Shown piece by piece: positions 24,134 to 32,055 of a stretch of DNA of 42,238 bases. The stretch covers positions 1-42,238 of the forward strand of contig JAGAAY010000022.1 of NCBI GenBank assembly GCA_017615065.1, in the 5' to 3' direction. Source of the stretch: Bacteroidales bacterium (GTDB lineage Bacteria; Bacteroidota; Bacteroidia; Bacteroidales; UBA932). The notes beneath the pieces are model-generated. The model saw only the letters and a list, made by a program, of their open reading frames with translations, was not told the origin of the DNA and searched no databases. A program made the position numbers and the translations under genes. How positions within the stretch are numbered: the stretch's first letter is position 1; every line of letters begins with the position of its first letter.

Positions 24134-24475
24134 ATGCAGATTCTACATAAATCAATAACACGGGCCGAGCTTGCGGCTTTGGCGGAGAACACCTTCGGTG
24201 ACATGATAAAGTGTGTCGCTGATGTAAAGCTGGGGTTACTGGCCCTTGACGCCGAACTGCATGCCGATTTGGAGCGGTTGTTACTGGAAAATGGTTCTGC
24301 AGAAGAGAACTTATGGGGATTCAACCTGTATCCGGAAGAGGAAGGCGAGGATTTTATCGAGTATGATTCCTTAATCAATATCCGTTCTTGGCAGAATAAT
24401 CCCTCTCGAGATGTGTTGGCCCCGGATGTCCGGGAAGCCATCAAACAGATTGTCGAACAGTTCATTATCGGATAG
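24134..24475 (+). CDS. DUF5674 family protein
   Basis: 113 aa from the ATG at 24134 (MQILHKSITRAELAALAENTFG); an upstream TTG at 24116 would overlap the promoter box. Family features: the helix DMIKCVADVKLGLLALDAELHADLERLLLENGS, then ENLWGFNLYPEEEGEDFIEYDSLINIR and a C-terminal EAIKQIVEQFI. No function has been assigned to the family. The next gene begins in the base after its stop codon, so the two are coupled. Confidence 0.82.
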   Translation: MQILHKSITRAELAALAENTFGDMIKCVADVKLGLLALDAELHADLERLLLENGSAEENLWGFNLYPEEEGEDFIEYDSLINIRSWQNNPSRDVLAPDVREAIKQIVEQFIIG

Positions 24476-24808
24476 ATGCAGCACACTTCCCTGGAAAACG
24501 GCCGATGGGCAGAGATGTCTTTCCCGCAGCAGATGGCCAACATCGGCAGCGAGACATCTCGTGTACTGAAGGCTCTCCATGCAGGCAAGGATTCCAGGGC
24601 GGAAGGGGCTTTTGCACGGGCTCTGGAACTGATTGACTTAACCATCAAGTACGGAAGATCTGGAAGCAGTCTGGTTGCCAGGAGCGCCATGTGGGAAGAA
24701 CTCTGCAGATTCAGGGAATTATTCTGCGCCTCCTTCCTGTCACGCAATCTTGCCGATCTGGCTCTCCTGAACAAGTACCTGGATCGATTTGCATACATCC
24801 TGAATTAG
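24476..24808 (+). CDS. Conserved small protein paired with DUF5674 (HEPN-like helices, unassigned)
   Basis: 110 aa starting MQHTSLENGRWAEMSFPQQMANIG, then SETSRVLKALH, a helix FARALELIDLTIKYG and a C-terminal EELCRFRELFCASFLSRNLADLALLNKYLDRFAYI. I recognise the pattern LENGRW..MSFxEQMANIGSE..R as a conserved uncharacterised family but cannot name a function. The predicted structure is all-helical. The start codon abuts the DUF5674 stop codon (TAGATG). A two-gene helical pair next to a tRNA could be a toxin-antitoxin or other defence unit, but no catalytic motif supports it. Confidence 0.65.
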   Translation: MQHTSLENGRWAEMSFPQQMANIGSETSRVLKALHAGKDSRAEGAFARALELIDLTIKYGRSGSSLVARSAMWEELCRFRELFCASFLSRNLADLALLNKYLDRFAYILN

Positions 24809-24895
24809 TTCAGAGCATTATCTTCAACACGTTGTGCGAATCCATCCAACCTCAGAAGGTCTTCAAAAAAGGATGTTTTAGATTCTTTTGGTATT

Positions 24896-25777
24896 ATGAA
24901 TATCCGATTGGAACAGCCCAAGGACTGGCGGGAGGTGGAGAACCTCACGCGGGAGGCATTCTGGAACGTTTATCGGCCCGGATGCCAGGAGCATTTTGTG
25001 CTCAATCAGTATAGAAACAATCCGGCTTTCATCCCGGAGTTGGACTTTGTGATGGAGGATGGCGGCCGCATTATCGGCCACGTGATGTTCTCCAAGGCAG
25101 AAATCAAGCTGGCCGACGGCACGGCCTTCCCTTCATGGACATTCGGCCCCATCAGCATACATCCGGACTATAAGCGCAAGGGCTACGGGCTCAAGTTGTT
25201 GCAATATGCGCTGGAAAAGGCCCGGGAGATGGGCGTGGGTCTGCTGCAGATGGAAGGGAACATCGAATTTTACAAGCTCGCGGGCTTTGACCTGGCCAGC
25301 AAACTGCGGATTCATTACCACAGCGAACCGGCCGATGCCGAAGTGCCGTATTTCCTTGCCCAGGAACTGATTCCCGGCTATTGGGGAGAGCGCGAGGGAA
25401 CCTATTGCCCGCCTGCCGGCTACTTTGTGGCCGATGCGCAGCCGGAAGCCTTTGCAGCATATGAGGCCTGTTTCCCGCCCAAGGAGAAACACCTGGTCCC
25501 CGGTCAGCTTCCCCAGTTCTGCCAGAGCTGCGGCATGCCCCTTACCAAAGACGAAGACTGCGGCCACAATGCCGACGGCAGCATCAACTTCGACTACTGC
25601 CAGTATTGTTACCAGGACGGCAAGTTCCTGCAGGAGTGCACCATGGATGAGATGATCGACCACTGCGCCCAGTTCGTGGACGAAGTGAACAAGATGATGC
25701 CCGAACCCATGACCGCCGAGCAGTACAAACAGATGATGCGCGGCTTTTTCCCGATGCTCAAACGCTGGAGAAAATAA
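24896..25777 (+). CDS. GNAT acetyltransferase fused to a zinc-ribbon (Zn_ribbon_2-like) domain
   Basis: 293 aa. Residues 1-~170 are a GNAT domain with the acetyl-CoA loop in SIHPDYKRKGYGLKLLQYALEKAREMG and the following FYKLAGFDLASK. Residues ~205-293 hold a cysteine-rich ribbon: FCQSCGMPLTKDEDCG and YCQYCYQDGKF (four or more Cys placed for zinc), then helices ending MMRGFFPMLKRWRK, matching the putative zinc-ribbon family PF12674. The C-terminal part is often encoded alone. The stop codon (25775-25777) is followed without a gap by double-hairpin repeat copy 3. Substrate unknown. Confidence 0.85.
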   Translation: MNIRLEQPKDWREVENLTREAFWNVYRPGCQEHFVLNQYRNNPAFIPELDFVMEDGGRIIGHVMFSKAEIKLADGTAFPSWTFGPISIHPDYKRKGYGLKLLQYALEKAREMGVGLLQMEGNIEFYKLAGFDLASKLRIHYHSEPADAEVPYFLAQELIPGYWGEREGTYCPPAGYFVADAQPEAFAAYEACFPPKEKHLVPGQLPQFCQSCGMPLTKDEDCGHNADGSINFDYCQYCYQDGKFLQECTMDEMIDHCAQFVDEVNKMMPEPMTAEQYKQMMRGFFPMLKRWRK

Positions 25778-25879
25778 AATCGGTACTCGGGATCAAAAAA
25801 GCCCTCAAAATGATCCCGAAACGGCAAAATAGCAATCTCGGGATCAAAATCGGCCTGAAATTGATCCCGAGATTGGAAA
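25778..25879 (+). repeat. Double-hairpin repeat, copy 3 (102 bp, inverted relative to copies 1 and 2)
   Basis: Matches copy 1 (17315-17416, reverse complement) over 102 bp with two mismatches. It starts on the base after the GNAT-zinc ribbon stop codon. It lies between convergent genes, with the serpin stop 17 nt beyond. As the gene is on the plus strand here, the element keeps the same polarity to its upstream gene as in copies 1 and 2. Confidence 0.9.
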
Positions 25880-25896
25880 CTCAGTCTCGAAACCAC

Positions 25897-27111
25897 TTAT
25901 TTGTTGCAGAACTTGCCGGCGAAGAGGATGGCGCCGGTGCTGGATTCGGTTATGAGGTAGAGGAAGGGATGGTCGGCGTGGAAGGTGAATTCGGGACCGC
26001 CGGCAGCCATTTTGCCGAAGGCGGCGACTGATACCGCGGCGGCTTCGGTGCCTTCTTCATCGACCTTGATTATGGCGTCCTGCTGAACGAAGTACAGGTA
26101 CAGGGGAATGCTGGACAGAGCGGAGAAATCGGCATTCGCCGGGCTGAAGGCGCTGGGCATTCCCATGGCGGAGAGGATGTCATTTAGCTTGATGTGATAC
26201 TTGGTTTCGAAGCGGGGGAACCAGAGGTCCACCTTGGGGTAGAACATATTGGAGCGGAAGTCCTGCCATGAGGTTTTCTTAAGGAAGTCGATGACATCGG
26301 CAACTTTGTATCCCGTTCTGGGAAGGACGGCGATCATGGAGTATGCGCCGTTGCCGTAAGGCATGCTGACGGCCTGGAAGACATCGTTTTCCGTGTACGC
26401 GAAGGTCTTGTCGGACATTTTCATCATCTTCACCTTTGATGCGTTGCCGGCTTCATCGGTAAAGGTCTCTTCGGAAGTGGATTTCTTGGAGAACTGGTTT
26501 TTCCACACGCCCTTGAAGTACAGGGCGTTCATAAGGTATACGGGGATATCCGTGGAGATATCGTCCAGAACCGAGGGAATCATCTTGTTTGTGTTCCTGG
26601 AAGCCCAGCCGTTGATGGTCTTGAGTGCATCGGCGCTTTTGGAGAAGTCCAGGTTGGCGATTTCCGCCTTGTAGTACTTGCTCACGTTTGTCTTGTAGGA
26701 GTCCAGCACGGGGAAGCCCTTATCGGCAAACAGGGCATTGGCGATGTTCAGCTTGGTCTTTTTGTCCAGGTTGGGGAGTTGCTCGAGCATTGAAAGGCTG
26801 TATTTGTCCACATCGGCCTTCTCGCCGGCGCCGTATCCGAGGACGGTGCATATTTCATCGGCAGTCTGCGTCTGGGCGCCGTCCAGCACCATTCCAAGCA
26901 GGAACTGCATGCTGAGAGGGGAGATTATGTAATTGACCTTGGTGGATTCATCTATCCTGTCGATGAATTCGAAAGCGAAGGAATTGCCCTTCTGAACGTA
27001 TTCGGCCGATTTGGTCGTGAGGTCCAGGGCCTTGTAGGGATTGGTCTTTTCACTGTCGATCTTGTCGCATGCGACGACCAGCGCGAGAGCTAAAATAAGA
27101 ATGTGTTTCAT
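25897..27111 (-). CDS. Serpin-family protease inhibitor lipoprotein
   Basis: 404 aa, lipobox VVAC (Cys15), so the inhibitor should be displayed on the envelope. The serpin fold spans ~40-404: YIISPLSMQFLLGMVLDGAQTQTADEI, LMNALYFKGVWKNQF, MPYGNGAYSMIAVLPRTG and the C-terminal HADHPFLYLITESSTGAILFAGK. The hinge DEEGTEAAAVSVA is of inhibitory type (small residues at P15-P9). Counting 15 residues from the hinge Gly puts Met at P1 and Ala at P1', the same register as alpha-1-antitrypsin, which predicts elastase-like targets. In gut bacteria such inhibitors may counter host or competitor proteases; that is an inference. Confidence 0.93.
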   Translation of the reverse strand: MKHILILALALVVACDKIDSEKTNPYKALDLTTKSAEYVQKGNSFAFEFIDRIDESTKVNYIISPLSMQFLLGMVLDGAQTQTADEICTVLGYGAGEKADVDKYSLSMLEQLPNLDKKTKLNIANALFADKGFPVLDSYKTNVSKYYKAEIANLDFSKSADALKTINGWASRNTNKMIPSVLDDISTDIPVYLMNALYFKGVWKNQFSKKSTSEETFTDEAGNASKVKMMKMSDKTFAYTENDVFQAVSMPYGNGAYSMIAVLPRTGYKVADVIDFLKKTSWQDFRSNMFYPKVDLWFPRFETKYHIKLNDILSAMGMPSAFSPANADFSALSSIPLYLYFVQQDAIIKVDEEGTEAAAVSVAAFGKMAAGGPEFTFHADHPFLYLITESSTGAILFAGKFCNK

Positions 27112-27166
27112 ATGCCGATGTTTTTTCAGATGGTAAATATAGCAATAATTTTTTACGGACAGCTAT

Positions 27167-27197
27167 TTTGAAAAGTTCAAAAATACCTATATCTTTG
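27167..27197 (+). promoter_or_regulatory. Promoter of the fur-like operon
   Basis: TTTG (27167-27170), 19-nt spacer, TATCTTTG (27190-27197). The ATG follows after 5 nt, so the mRNA should be leaderless. Confidence 0.8.
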
Positions 27198-27202
27198 CGG
27201 AT

Positions 27203-27658
27203 ATGTCATTGCAAGGCGGTAAAATACCCACTCTGGAAGAGTTCCGTACGCTGCTCAGGAAGCACGACCTCAAGGTTACGGGGCAGAGGCTTGCGGTGCA
27301 CGAGGCCATGATAAACCTCGGGCATGCATCGGCCGATATGGTCGTGGAGGAAATCCGCAGGCAGGGGCCGGTGAAGGTCACTGTGGCGTCGGTATACAAC
27401 ATCCTTTCCCAACTGGCCGATTTCCGCATTTACGGAAGGCGGCTGTCGGCAAACAGCAAAATGTACTTCGATGTCAATATCGGCAAGCATCTGCACCTGT
27501 ACGACAGGGAGAACCACCGCTACCGTGACATAATGGACGATGAACTCATGGAACTGGTGCAGGCCCATCTGCGCAGGCACAAGTTCAAGGGGTTTACGGT
27601 TGAAGACATAGACATTCAATACATCGCACGGCCGTCAAGGAGGGGCCGCACATCATGA
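27203..27658 (+). CDS. Fur-family regulator without the usual Cys pairs
   Basis: The 151-aa protein has the Fur winged helix (LRKHDLKVTGQRLAVHEAMINLGHASADMVVEEI, then VTVASVYNILSQLADF) and a shortened dimerisation part (NIGKHLHLYDRENHRYRDIMDDELMELVQAHL). The His-rich metal motif HLHLYDRENH is retained in part, but the CxxC structural-zinc pairs are absent and there is no cysteine in the protein, so it may sense a signal other than those of Fur, Zur or PerR. It overlaps the NigD-like gene by 4 nt (ATGA) and is probably autoregulated, as its promoter touches the ATG. Confidence 0.85.
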   Translation: MSLQGGKIPTLEEFRTLLRKHDLKVTGQRLAVHEAMINLGHASADMVVEEIRRQGPVKVTVASVYNILSQLADFRIYGRRLSANSKMYFDVNIGKHLHLYDRENHRYRDIMDDELMELVQAHLRRHKFKGFTVEDIDIQYIARPSRRGRTS

Positions 27659-28317
27659 AAAGAACAGTTTCATTACTGGCATTAACAGCACTTGTGATTC
27701 TCACCTCATGCTGGAAAAAGGACGATACCATCCTTTACAGGGACGTCACCATGGCCACTGCAACAGGCTCTTCCCAGTTCGTTACGGATTTGGGAATTAC
27801 CTACAATGTGGTTAAAAGCGAAGTCGAAGGCGATTTCTCCGGGCTTGGAAGAGTGCTCATATACTGCAATGTGCTCAAGTATACCGGCACGAATGAGTTC
27901 GATATCCAGCTTGTGAACCTTATTACTCCGCTGAATAAGGATGCGGTGGCAACAAGCACCCTCACGAAACCGGACGACGGCCTTGGAAACGACCCCATCG
28001 GCATTTCTGCCGCATGGGTGAGCGGCGGCTACCTGAACATGAGCATAGGTGTCCTGATGCTGGACGAAGAAAAAGAGCACAGGATCAATCTGGAGTTCGA
28101 TGATACCGCCCCTGCCGATACCCTTCGTTTCACGCTCAGGCACGATGACGGGATGCCGGACGACATGAACGTAATCGCCGAAGACAGCAAAATCGGTGTC
28201 GCTTACGTTACCTTCCCCATAGCCAAGCTTCTTCCTGAAGGCGTGAAAACCCTGCCCATCAAGTTGACATGGACATGGGACAAGGAGTATTGCTCCAAGG
28301 ACGATTTAAAACTGTAG
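27655..28317 (+). CDS. NigD-like lipoprotein
   Basis: The 220-aa product has a lipobox (LTSC, Cys19) and the NigD arrangement: an N-terminal small beta domain (ITYNVVKSEVEGDFSGLGRVLIYCNVLKYTG) and a longer C-terminal domain (LNMSIGVLMLDEEKEHRINLEFDD through LPIKLTWTWDKEYCSKDD). The family, named from the Bacteroides nigD-nigrescin cluster, is common in Bacteroidales; its role is unclear. It is the middle gene between the Fur-like regulator and the MscS channel, 1 nt from the latter, so it is part of that operon. Confidence 0.82.
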   Translation: MKRTVSLLALTALVILTSCWKKDDTILYRDVTMATATGSSQFVTDLGITYNVVKSEVEGDFSGLGRVLIYCNVLKYTGTNEFDIQLVNLITPLNKDAVATSTLTKPDDGLGNDPIGISAAWVSGGYLNMSIGVLMLDEEKEHRINLEFDDTAPADTLRFTLRHDDGMPDDMNVIAEDSKIGVAYVTFPIAKLLPEGVKTLPIKLTWTWDKEYCSKDDLKL

Positions 28318-28318
28318 C

Positions 28319-30919
28319 ATGAAGAAGAAACTTATCGCAGCGGCCGCGGCCCTGCTCATCATGGTGCCGGCGTTTGCCGTACTCAGCGAAAAAGACCTGT
28401 CGCAGACCCTGTCCGTGCTGCGTTACGAGCTCTGTTCCGCCTACAAGGCCGCGACTGAGCGCTCGGCCAGGTTCAAGGGAAACAAGGACCGCCAGCACGC
28501 ACGTCTTGTGAAGATGATGCAGCAGAGCAATGAACTGTCGCTCATGCTGTATTCCCAGAAGCAGGACTATACGTTCGATATGACGTATGCGCTCAACGAG
28601 GTGTCCAAGCAGTACGAGGATTTCTCTTCCAGAAAGCTTCCGTTCGACGACATCGTGAGGCGCCTGGATATCGACATCGACAGGTATGACCGCCTTATCC
28701 ACACTCTCCGCAGCCTTCCTCCTTCCATGACCATAGAGTATGTGGACAGTACCGGAAACGTGGTTTACCTGAATCAGGACGCCCCCGCAAGGCCTGTTCC
28801 GGATTCTCTGGCCGGTCACGGACGAGGTCCCAGGCCCGAGGCTTCGGAGAGCCAGTTCATGCTGGACTCCATGGGCAGGATCGACCGTGACAGCTGCCTC
28901 TTCTATGCCCAGTTCCTGCTGGACAACTGCCTGCAGCAGAAAGAGCGGCTCGTGCGCGACAGCACCAGTTACAGGGAAACAGCCGATATGCTTAAAGCGG
29001 CATACGATTACGCTCAGGACCGCTATAAGACGGTCCAGACCAGGATTTTCAAGGAGGGACAGACCAACTATTTCACCCTCCTGAAGTTCTTCCCCAGGTA
29101 CTGGAGACAGGCATCGGCCGATGCAAAGGACAAATACAGCCAGAGCGGGGACGGAGCAAGGGTGCACAGTCAGTGGCGCGGCCCCATGGTGATCGGCTTC
29201 GGAGGCTTTGCGCTGTTCTATCTCGTGCTGTCGGCACTCCTTGCCGTTGGCTTCATGGCCATCTTCTCCAAGAGGATTGCGTTCCTGCGCAAATCGGCAC
29301 TTGCGAACAACCGATTTGCAACTACCATTATCATTGCGGTGCTGATCTTCTCCCTGACGATAATGATCGCCAGCGCGGCTTCTACACAGCATTTCTTCAG
29401 CATGGCCTCGAGGCTGCTCATCGAATTCGCATGGATGCTGGCATCCATCCTGATTTCGCTGGTCATCCGCTACAAGGACGAGTCGGTGAAGAAGGGTATC
29501 GCCATGTATCTGCCTGTGCTGCTGATGTGCCTTATCATCATCGGCCTGCGCATTGCCTTCATCCCGAACAGCCTGATGAACATCATCTTCCCGCCGCTGC
29601 TTCTGCTGTTTGCGGTCTTCAATGGGATTATGCTCAAGGTGTCCACAAAGAAAGTGAAGTCCGGAGACCTTATTTTCGGATGGGTGTCGATGGCAGTCAT
29701 GCTTGTGACGCTGGTGGTGGTGTTCCGCGGATTCGTGCTGCTGGGAGTCCAGCTGCTCATCTGGTGGTTCTTCCTGCTTACCCTGCTTCAGACAATCACA
29801 GCAGTGTACGACCTGCTGACTCTTTTCTATGAGAACCATATCCGCGATGCCTGGAAGAAATACATCGAGAACCATCCGGAGCTTCCTCACAGGACCGATG
29901 AAGACCTCATCGCCGTTACGTGGCTGCACTCGCTCATAAAGACTTCGCTGTTGCCGATAGCCATAGTGCTGTCGCTGCCGCTGAGCCTTTACATGGGCGC
30001 CGGAGTATTCGATCTTACTGGAGTATTCAAGGAGTATTATGCATATCCTTTCCTCAATGTAGAGGGTTATATAAGCCTTTCCTTCTCCAAGATAGTGCTC
30101 GTGGTGGTTCTGTACTTCATCTTCAGGTATATAAACTATGTGGCCAAGGCTATTTACAGGATACTGAAGATCAAGGCGGTCCTCAAGAAGTCGGAAGTGG
30201 GAGTGTTCAGCGAGAATGAAGTGAACTTCACCCTTGCAGGCCACATCATCGGCATTATCCTCTGGGGTATATACGTGATTACGCTGTTTATCCTGCTCAA
30301 GATTCCTACAACGGCAATCAAGGTTGTGGGTGCGGGCCTGGCAACCGGTCTGGGATTCGCAATGAAGGATATACTGAACAACTTCTTCTACGGCGTGCAG
30401 CTGATGAGCGGCCGTCTGCGTGTTGGCGACTATATCGAATGCGACGGCATCCGCGGAAAGGTGGACAGCATCAACTACCAGAGCACGCAGATTGTGGCAA
30501 CAGACGGCGCCGTGATGGCATTCCCCAACGCAACCCTGTTCAACAAGAACTTCAAGAACCTTACCCGCAACCACTCATACGAGCTGCTTCAGTTCCCTGT
30601 GGGCGTTAAGTATGGCTCTGATGTGGAACAGGTGCGCAAGATCATCCTCGAAGCCATGGAGCCCCTCCGTACCCGCGACAAATACGGCCGCGAGGTAGTG
30701 GAACCCAAGTTCGGCATCCAGGTGCGTTTCGACGGCTTTGGCGACAACAGCGTAGATCTCACCGTCCTGCAGTTTACTACTGTGGAAGAGCACTTCACTT
30801 TCGCAGCAAGAGCTAAAGAGGTGATTTACAATGCATTGAACGAACATGGAATTGAGATTCCTTTCCCTCAGAGGGACATCTATCTCAAATCCATGCCGGA
30901 TTCCGGAGAGGAAAAATAA
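28319..30919 (+). CDS. MscS-family mechanosensitive channel with a large periplasmic extension
   Basis: 866 aa, far longer than E. coli MscS (286 aa). Signal peptide MKKKLIAAAAALLIMVPAFA, then ~260 residues of mostly helical, coiled-coil-like periplasmic region. About ten membrane helices follow from ~285. The MscS core is at ~638-866: LAGHIIGIILWGIYVITLF, the pore helix GAGLATGLGFAMKDILNNFFYG and the beta domain RVGDYIECDGIRGKVDSINYQSTQIVATDGAVMAFPNA. This is an MscK/YbdG-like arrangement that opens on osmotic downshock. It is the third gene of the fur-NigD operon; regulation by the Fur-like protein is an inference. Confidence 0.93.
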   Translation: MKKKLIAAAAALLIMVPAFAVLSEKDLSQTLSVLRYELCSAYKAATERSARFKGNKDRQHARLVKMMQQSNELSLMLYSQKQDYTFDMTYALNEVSKQYEDFSSRKLPFDDIVRRLDIDIDRYDRLIHTLRSLPPSMTIEYVDSTGNVVYLNQDAPARPVPDSLAGHGRGPRPEASESQFMLDSMGRIDRDSCLFYAQFLLDNCLQQKERLVRDSTSYRETADMLKAAYDYAQDRYKTVQTRIFKEGQTNYFTLLKFFPRYWRQASADAKDKYSQSGDGARVHSQWRGPMVIGFGGFALFYLVLSALLAVGFMAIFSKRIAFLRKSALANNRFATTIIIAVLIFSLTIMIASAASTQHFFSMASRLLIEFAWMLASILISLVIRYKDESVKKGIAMYLPVLLMCLIIIGLRIAFIPNSLMNIIFPPLLLLFAVFNGIMLKVSTKKVKSGDLIFGWVSMAVMLVTLVVVFRGFVLLGVQLLIWWFFLLTLLQTITAVYDLLTLFYENHIRDAWKKYIENHPELPHRTDEDLIAVTWLHSLIKTSLLPIAIVLSLPLSLYMGAGVFDLTGVFKEYYAYPFLNVEGYISLSFSKIVLVVVLYFIFRYINYVAKAIYRILKIKAVLKKSEVGVFSENEVNFTLAGHIIGIILWGIYVITLFILLKIPTTAIKVVGAGLATGLGFAMKDILNNFFYGVQLMSGRLRVGDYIECDGIRGKVDSINYQSTQIVATDGAVMAFPNATLFNKNFKNLTRNHSYELLQFPVGVKYGSDVEQVRKIILEAMEPLRTRDKYGREVVEPKFGIQVRFDGFGDNSVDLTVLQFTTVEEHFTFAARAKEVIYNALNEHGIEIPFPQRDIYLKSMPDSGEEK

Positions 30920-30938
30920 GATTTTTCTCCCGCGGCGC

Positions 30939-30968
30939 TTGCAAGGAACGAAATTTTTCGTACCTTTG
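30939..30968 (+). promoter_or_regulatory. Promoter of tRNA-His
   Basis: TTG (30939-30941), 19-nt spacer, TACCTTTG (30961-30968), 13 nt upstream of the tRNA. Confidence 0.72.
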
Positions 30969-30981
30969 CAGTCCCTTACAT

Positions 30982-31055
30982 GGTGGATGTAGTTCAGCTG
31001 GTAGAGCATCGGATTGTGGTTCCGAGTGTCGTGGGTTCGAGCCCCATCATCCACC
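30982..31055 (+). tRNA. tRNA-His (GUG)
   Basis: Acceptor GTGGATG/CATCCAC, D arm GTTC/GAGC, anticodon arm TCGGA/TCCGA with loop TTGTGGT (anticodon GTG), T arm GTGGG/CCCAT. The extra base G-1 (30982) stands opposite C73, the histidine identity pair. CCA is not encoded. Confidence 0.95.
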
Positions 31056-31062
31056 CCCTATG

Positions 31063-31097
31063 AAAGAACGACCTGCCTGGCGGGTCGTTCTTTTTGA
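31063..31097 (+). terminator. Terminator of tRNA-His
   Basis: Stem AAAGAACGACC...GGTCGTTCTTT with a short loop, then TTTTTGA. Confidence 0.88.
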
Positions 31098-31108
31098 TAA
31101 ATAATTGC

Positions 31109-31116
31109 TATATTTG
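31109..31116 (+). promoter_or_regulatory. -7 box of trxB-bamD
   Basis: TATATTTG, 18 nt before the trxB start. There is no clear TTTG at the right distance. Confidence 0.5.
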
Positions 31117-31134
31117 TAGGCTAAAAGCATATAA

Positions 31135-32055
31135 ATGGAAGAGCGTGTTAAATGCCTGATACTGGGCGGGGGACCTGCGGGGTTCACCGCGGCGATTTAT
31201 GCCTCCAGGGCCGGTTTGGAGCCGGTTCTGTATGAGGGGATCCAGCCGGGAGGGCAGCTCACGACCACTACGGTGGTGGAGAACTTCCCGGGGTTTCCCG
31301 GGGGAGTGGACGCGTTCTCCCTTATGGATTCCATGCGGCAGCAGGCGATAGGCTTCGGCGCATCAGTGAGGCAGGGAACTGCCGTGAAGGCGGAGCTGGA
31401 AACACGTCCGTTCCGCATCACGCTGGACGGCGGGGAAGAGATTCTTGCGGATACTCTTATCATAGCCACCGGGGCAACGGCCAATTACCTGGGCCTTCCT
31501 TCGGAGGAGAAGTACAAGGGCGCAGGCGTATCGGCATGTGCGGTTTGTGACGGGTTCTTTTACCGCAAGCGCACCGTGGCTGTGGTCGGAGGAGGGGATT
31601 CGGCATGCGAAGATGCCCTGTACCTTGCCGGCCTGGCGGCCAAAGTGTATATGATTGTCCGCCGCAATGTGTTCCGTGCGTCCAGGGTGATGCAGGACAA
31701 GGTGCTGGCAAACCCCAAAATCGAGGTCCTCTGGCACAGCCAGGTGGAAGAGGTCATGGGCGACGGCACCGCCGTCACAGGCCTTAGACTTGTCCACAAG
31801 GACGGCAGTCACAGCGAGATTGCTGTTGACGGGCTGTTCTTAGCTATCGGCCATCATCCCAATTCGGAACTCTTCTCCCTTGATGTGGATGAAAAGGGAT
31901 ACATTATAACCGAGGGAAAAACCTCGCACACGTCGGTGGAAGGCGTATTCGCTGCCGGCGACGTGCAGGATCCCCGCTATCGGCAGGCCGTCACGGCCGC
32001 AGCATCCGGCTGCATGGCCGCACGCGATGCTGAAATGTTTTTGCAGCAACAATGA
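31135..32055 (+). CDS. trxB: Thioredoxin reductase
   Basis: Reduces thioredoxin with NADPH. The 306-aa flavoprotein has the FAD motif GGGPAGFTAAIYASRAGL at 11-28, the redox-active Cys135-AVC138 in SACAVCDGFFYRKR, the NADPH motif VVGGGDSACEDALYL with the following RRNVFRAS and the C-terminal FAD motif GVFAAGDVQDPRYRQAVTAAASG. This is the low-molecular-weight bacterial type. The stop overlaps the bamD start by 4 nt (ATGA), so the pair is coupled. Confidence 0.95.
   Translation: MEERVKCLILGGGPAGFTAAIYASRAGLEPVLYEGIQPGGQLTTTTVVENFPGFPGGVDAFSLMDSMRQQAIGFGASVRQGTAVKAELETRPFRITLDGGEEILADTLIIATGATANYLGLPSEEKYKGAGVSACAVCDGFFYRKRTVAVVGGGDSACEDALYLAGLAAKVYMIVRRNVFRASRVMQDKVLANPKIEVLWHSQVEEVMGDGTAVTGLRLVHKDGSHSEIAVDGLFLAIGHHPNSELFSLDVDEKGYIITEGKTSHTSVEGVFAAGDVQDPRYRQAVTAAASGCMAARDAEMFLQQQ

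Noticed and set aside
28259-30574. 771-aa open frame on the minus strand
   Set aside because: It lies wholly antisense to the MscS gene, has no domain signature and a His/Gln-rich composition typical of antisense reading of GC-rich codons.
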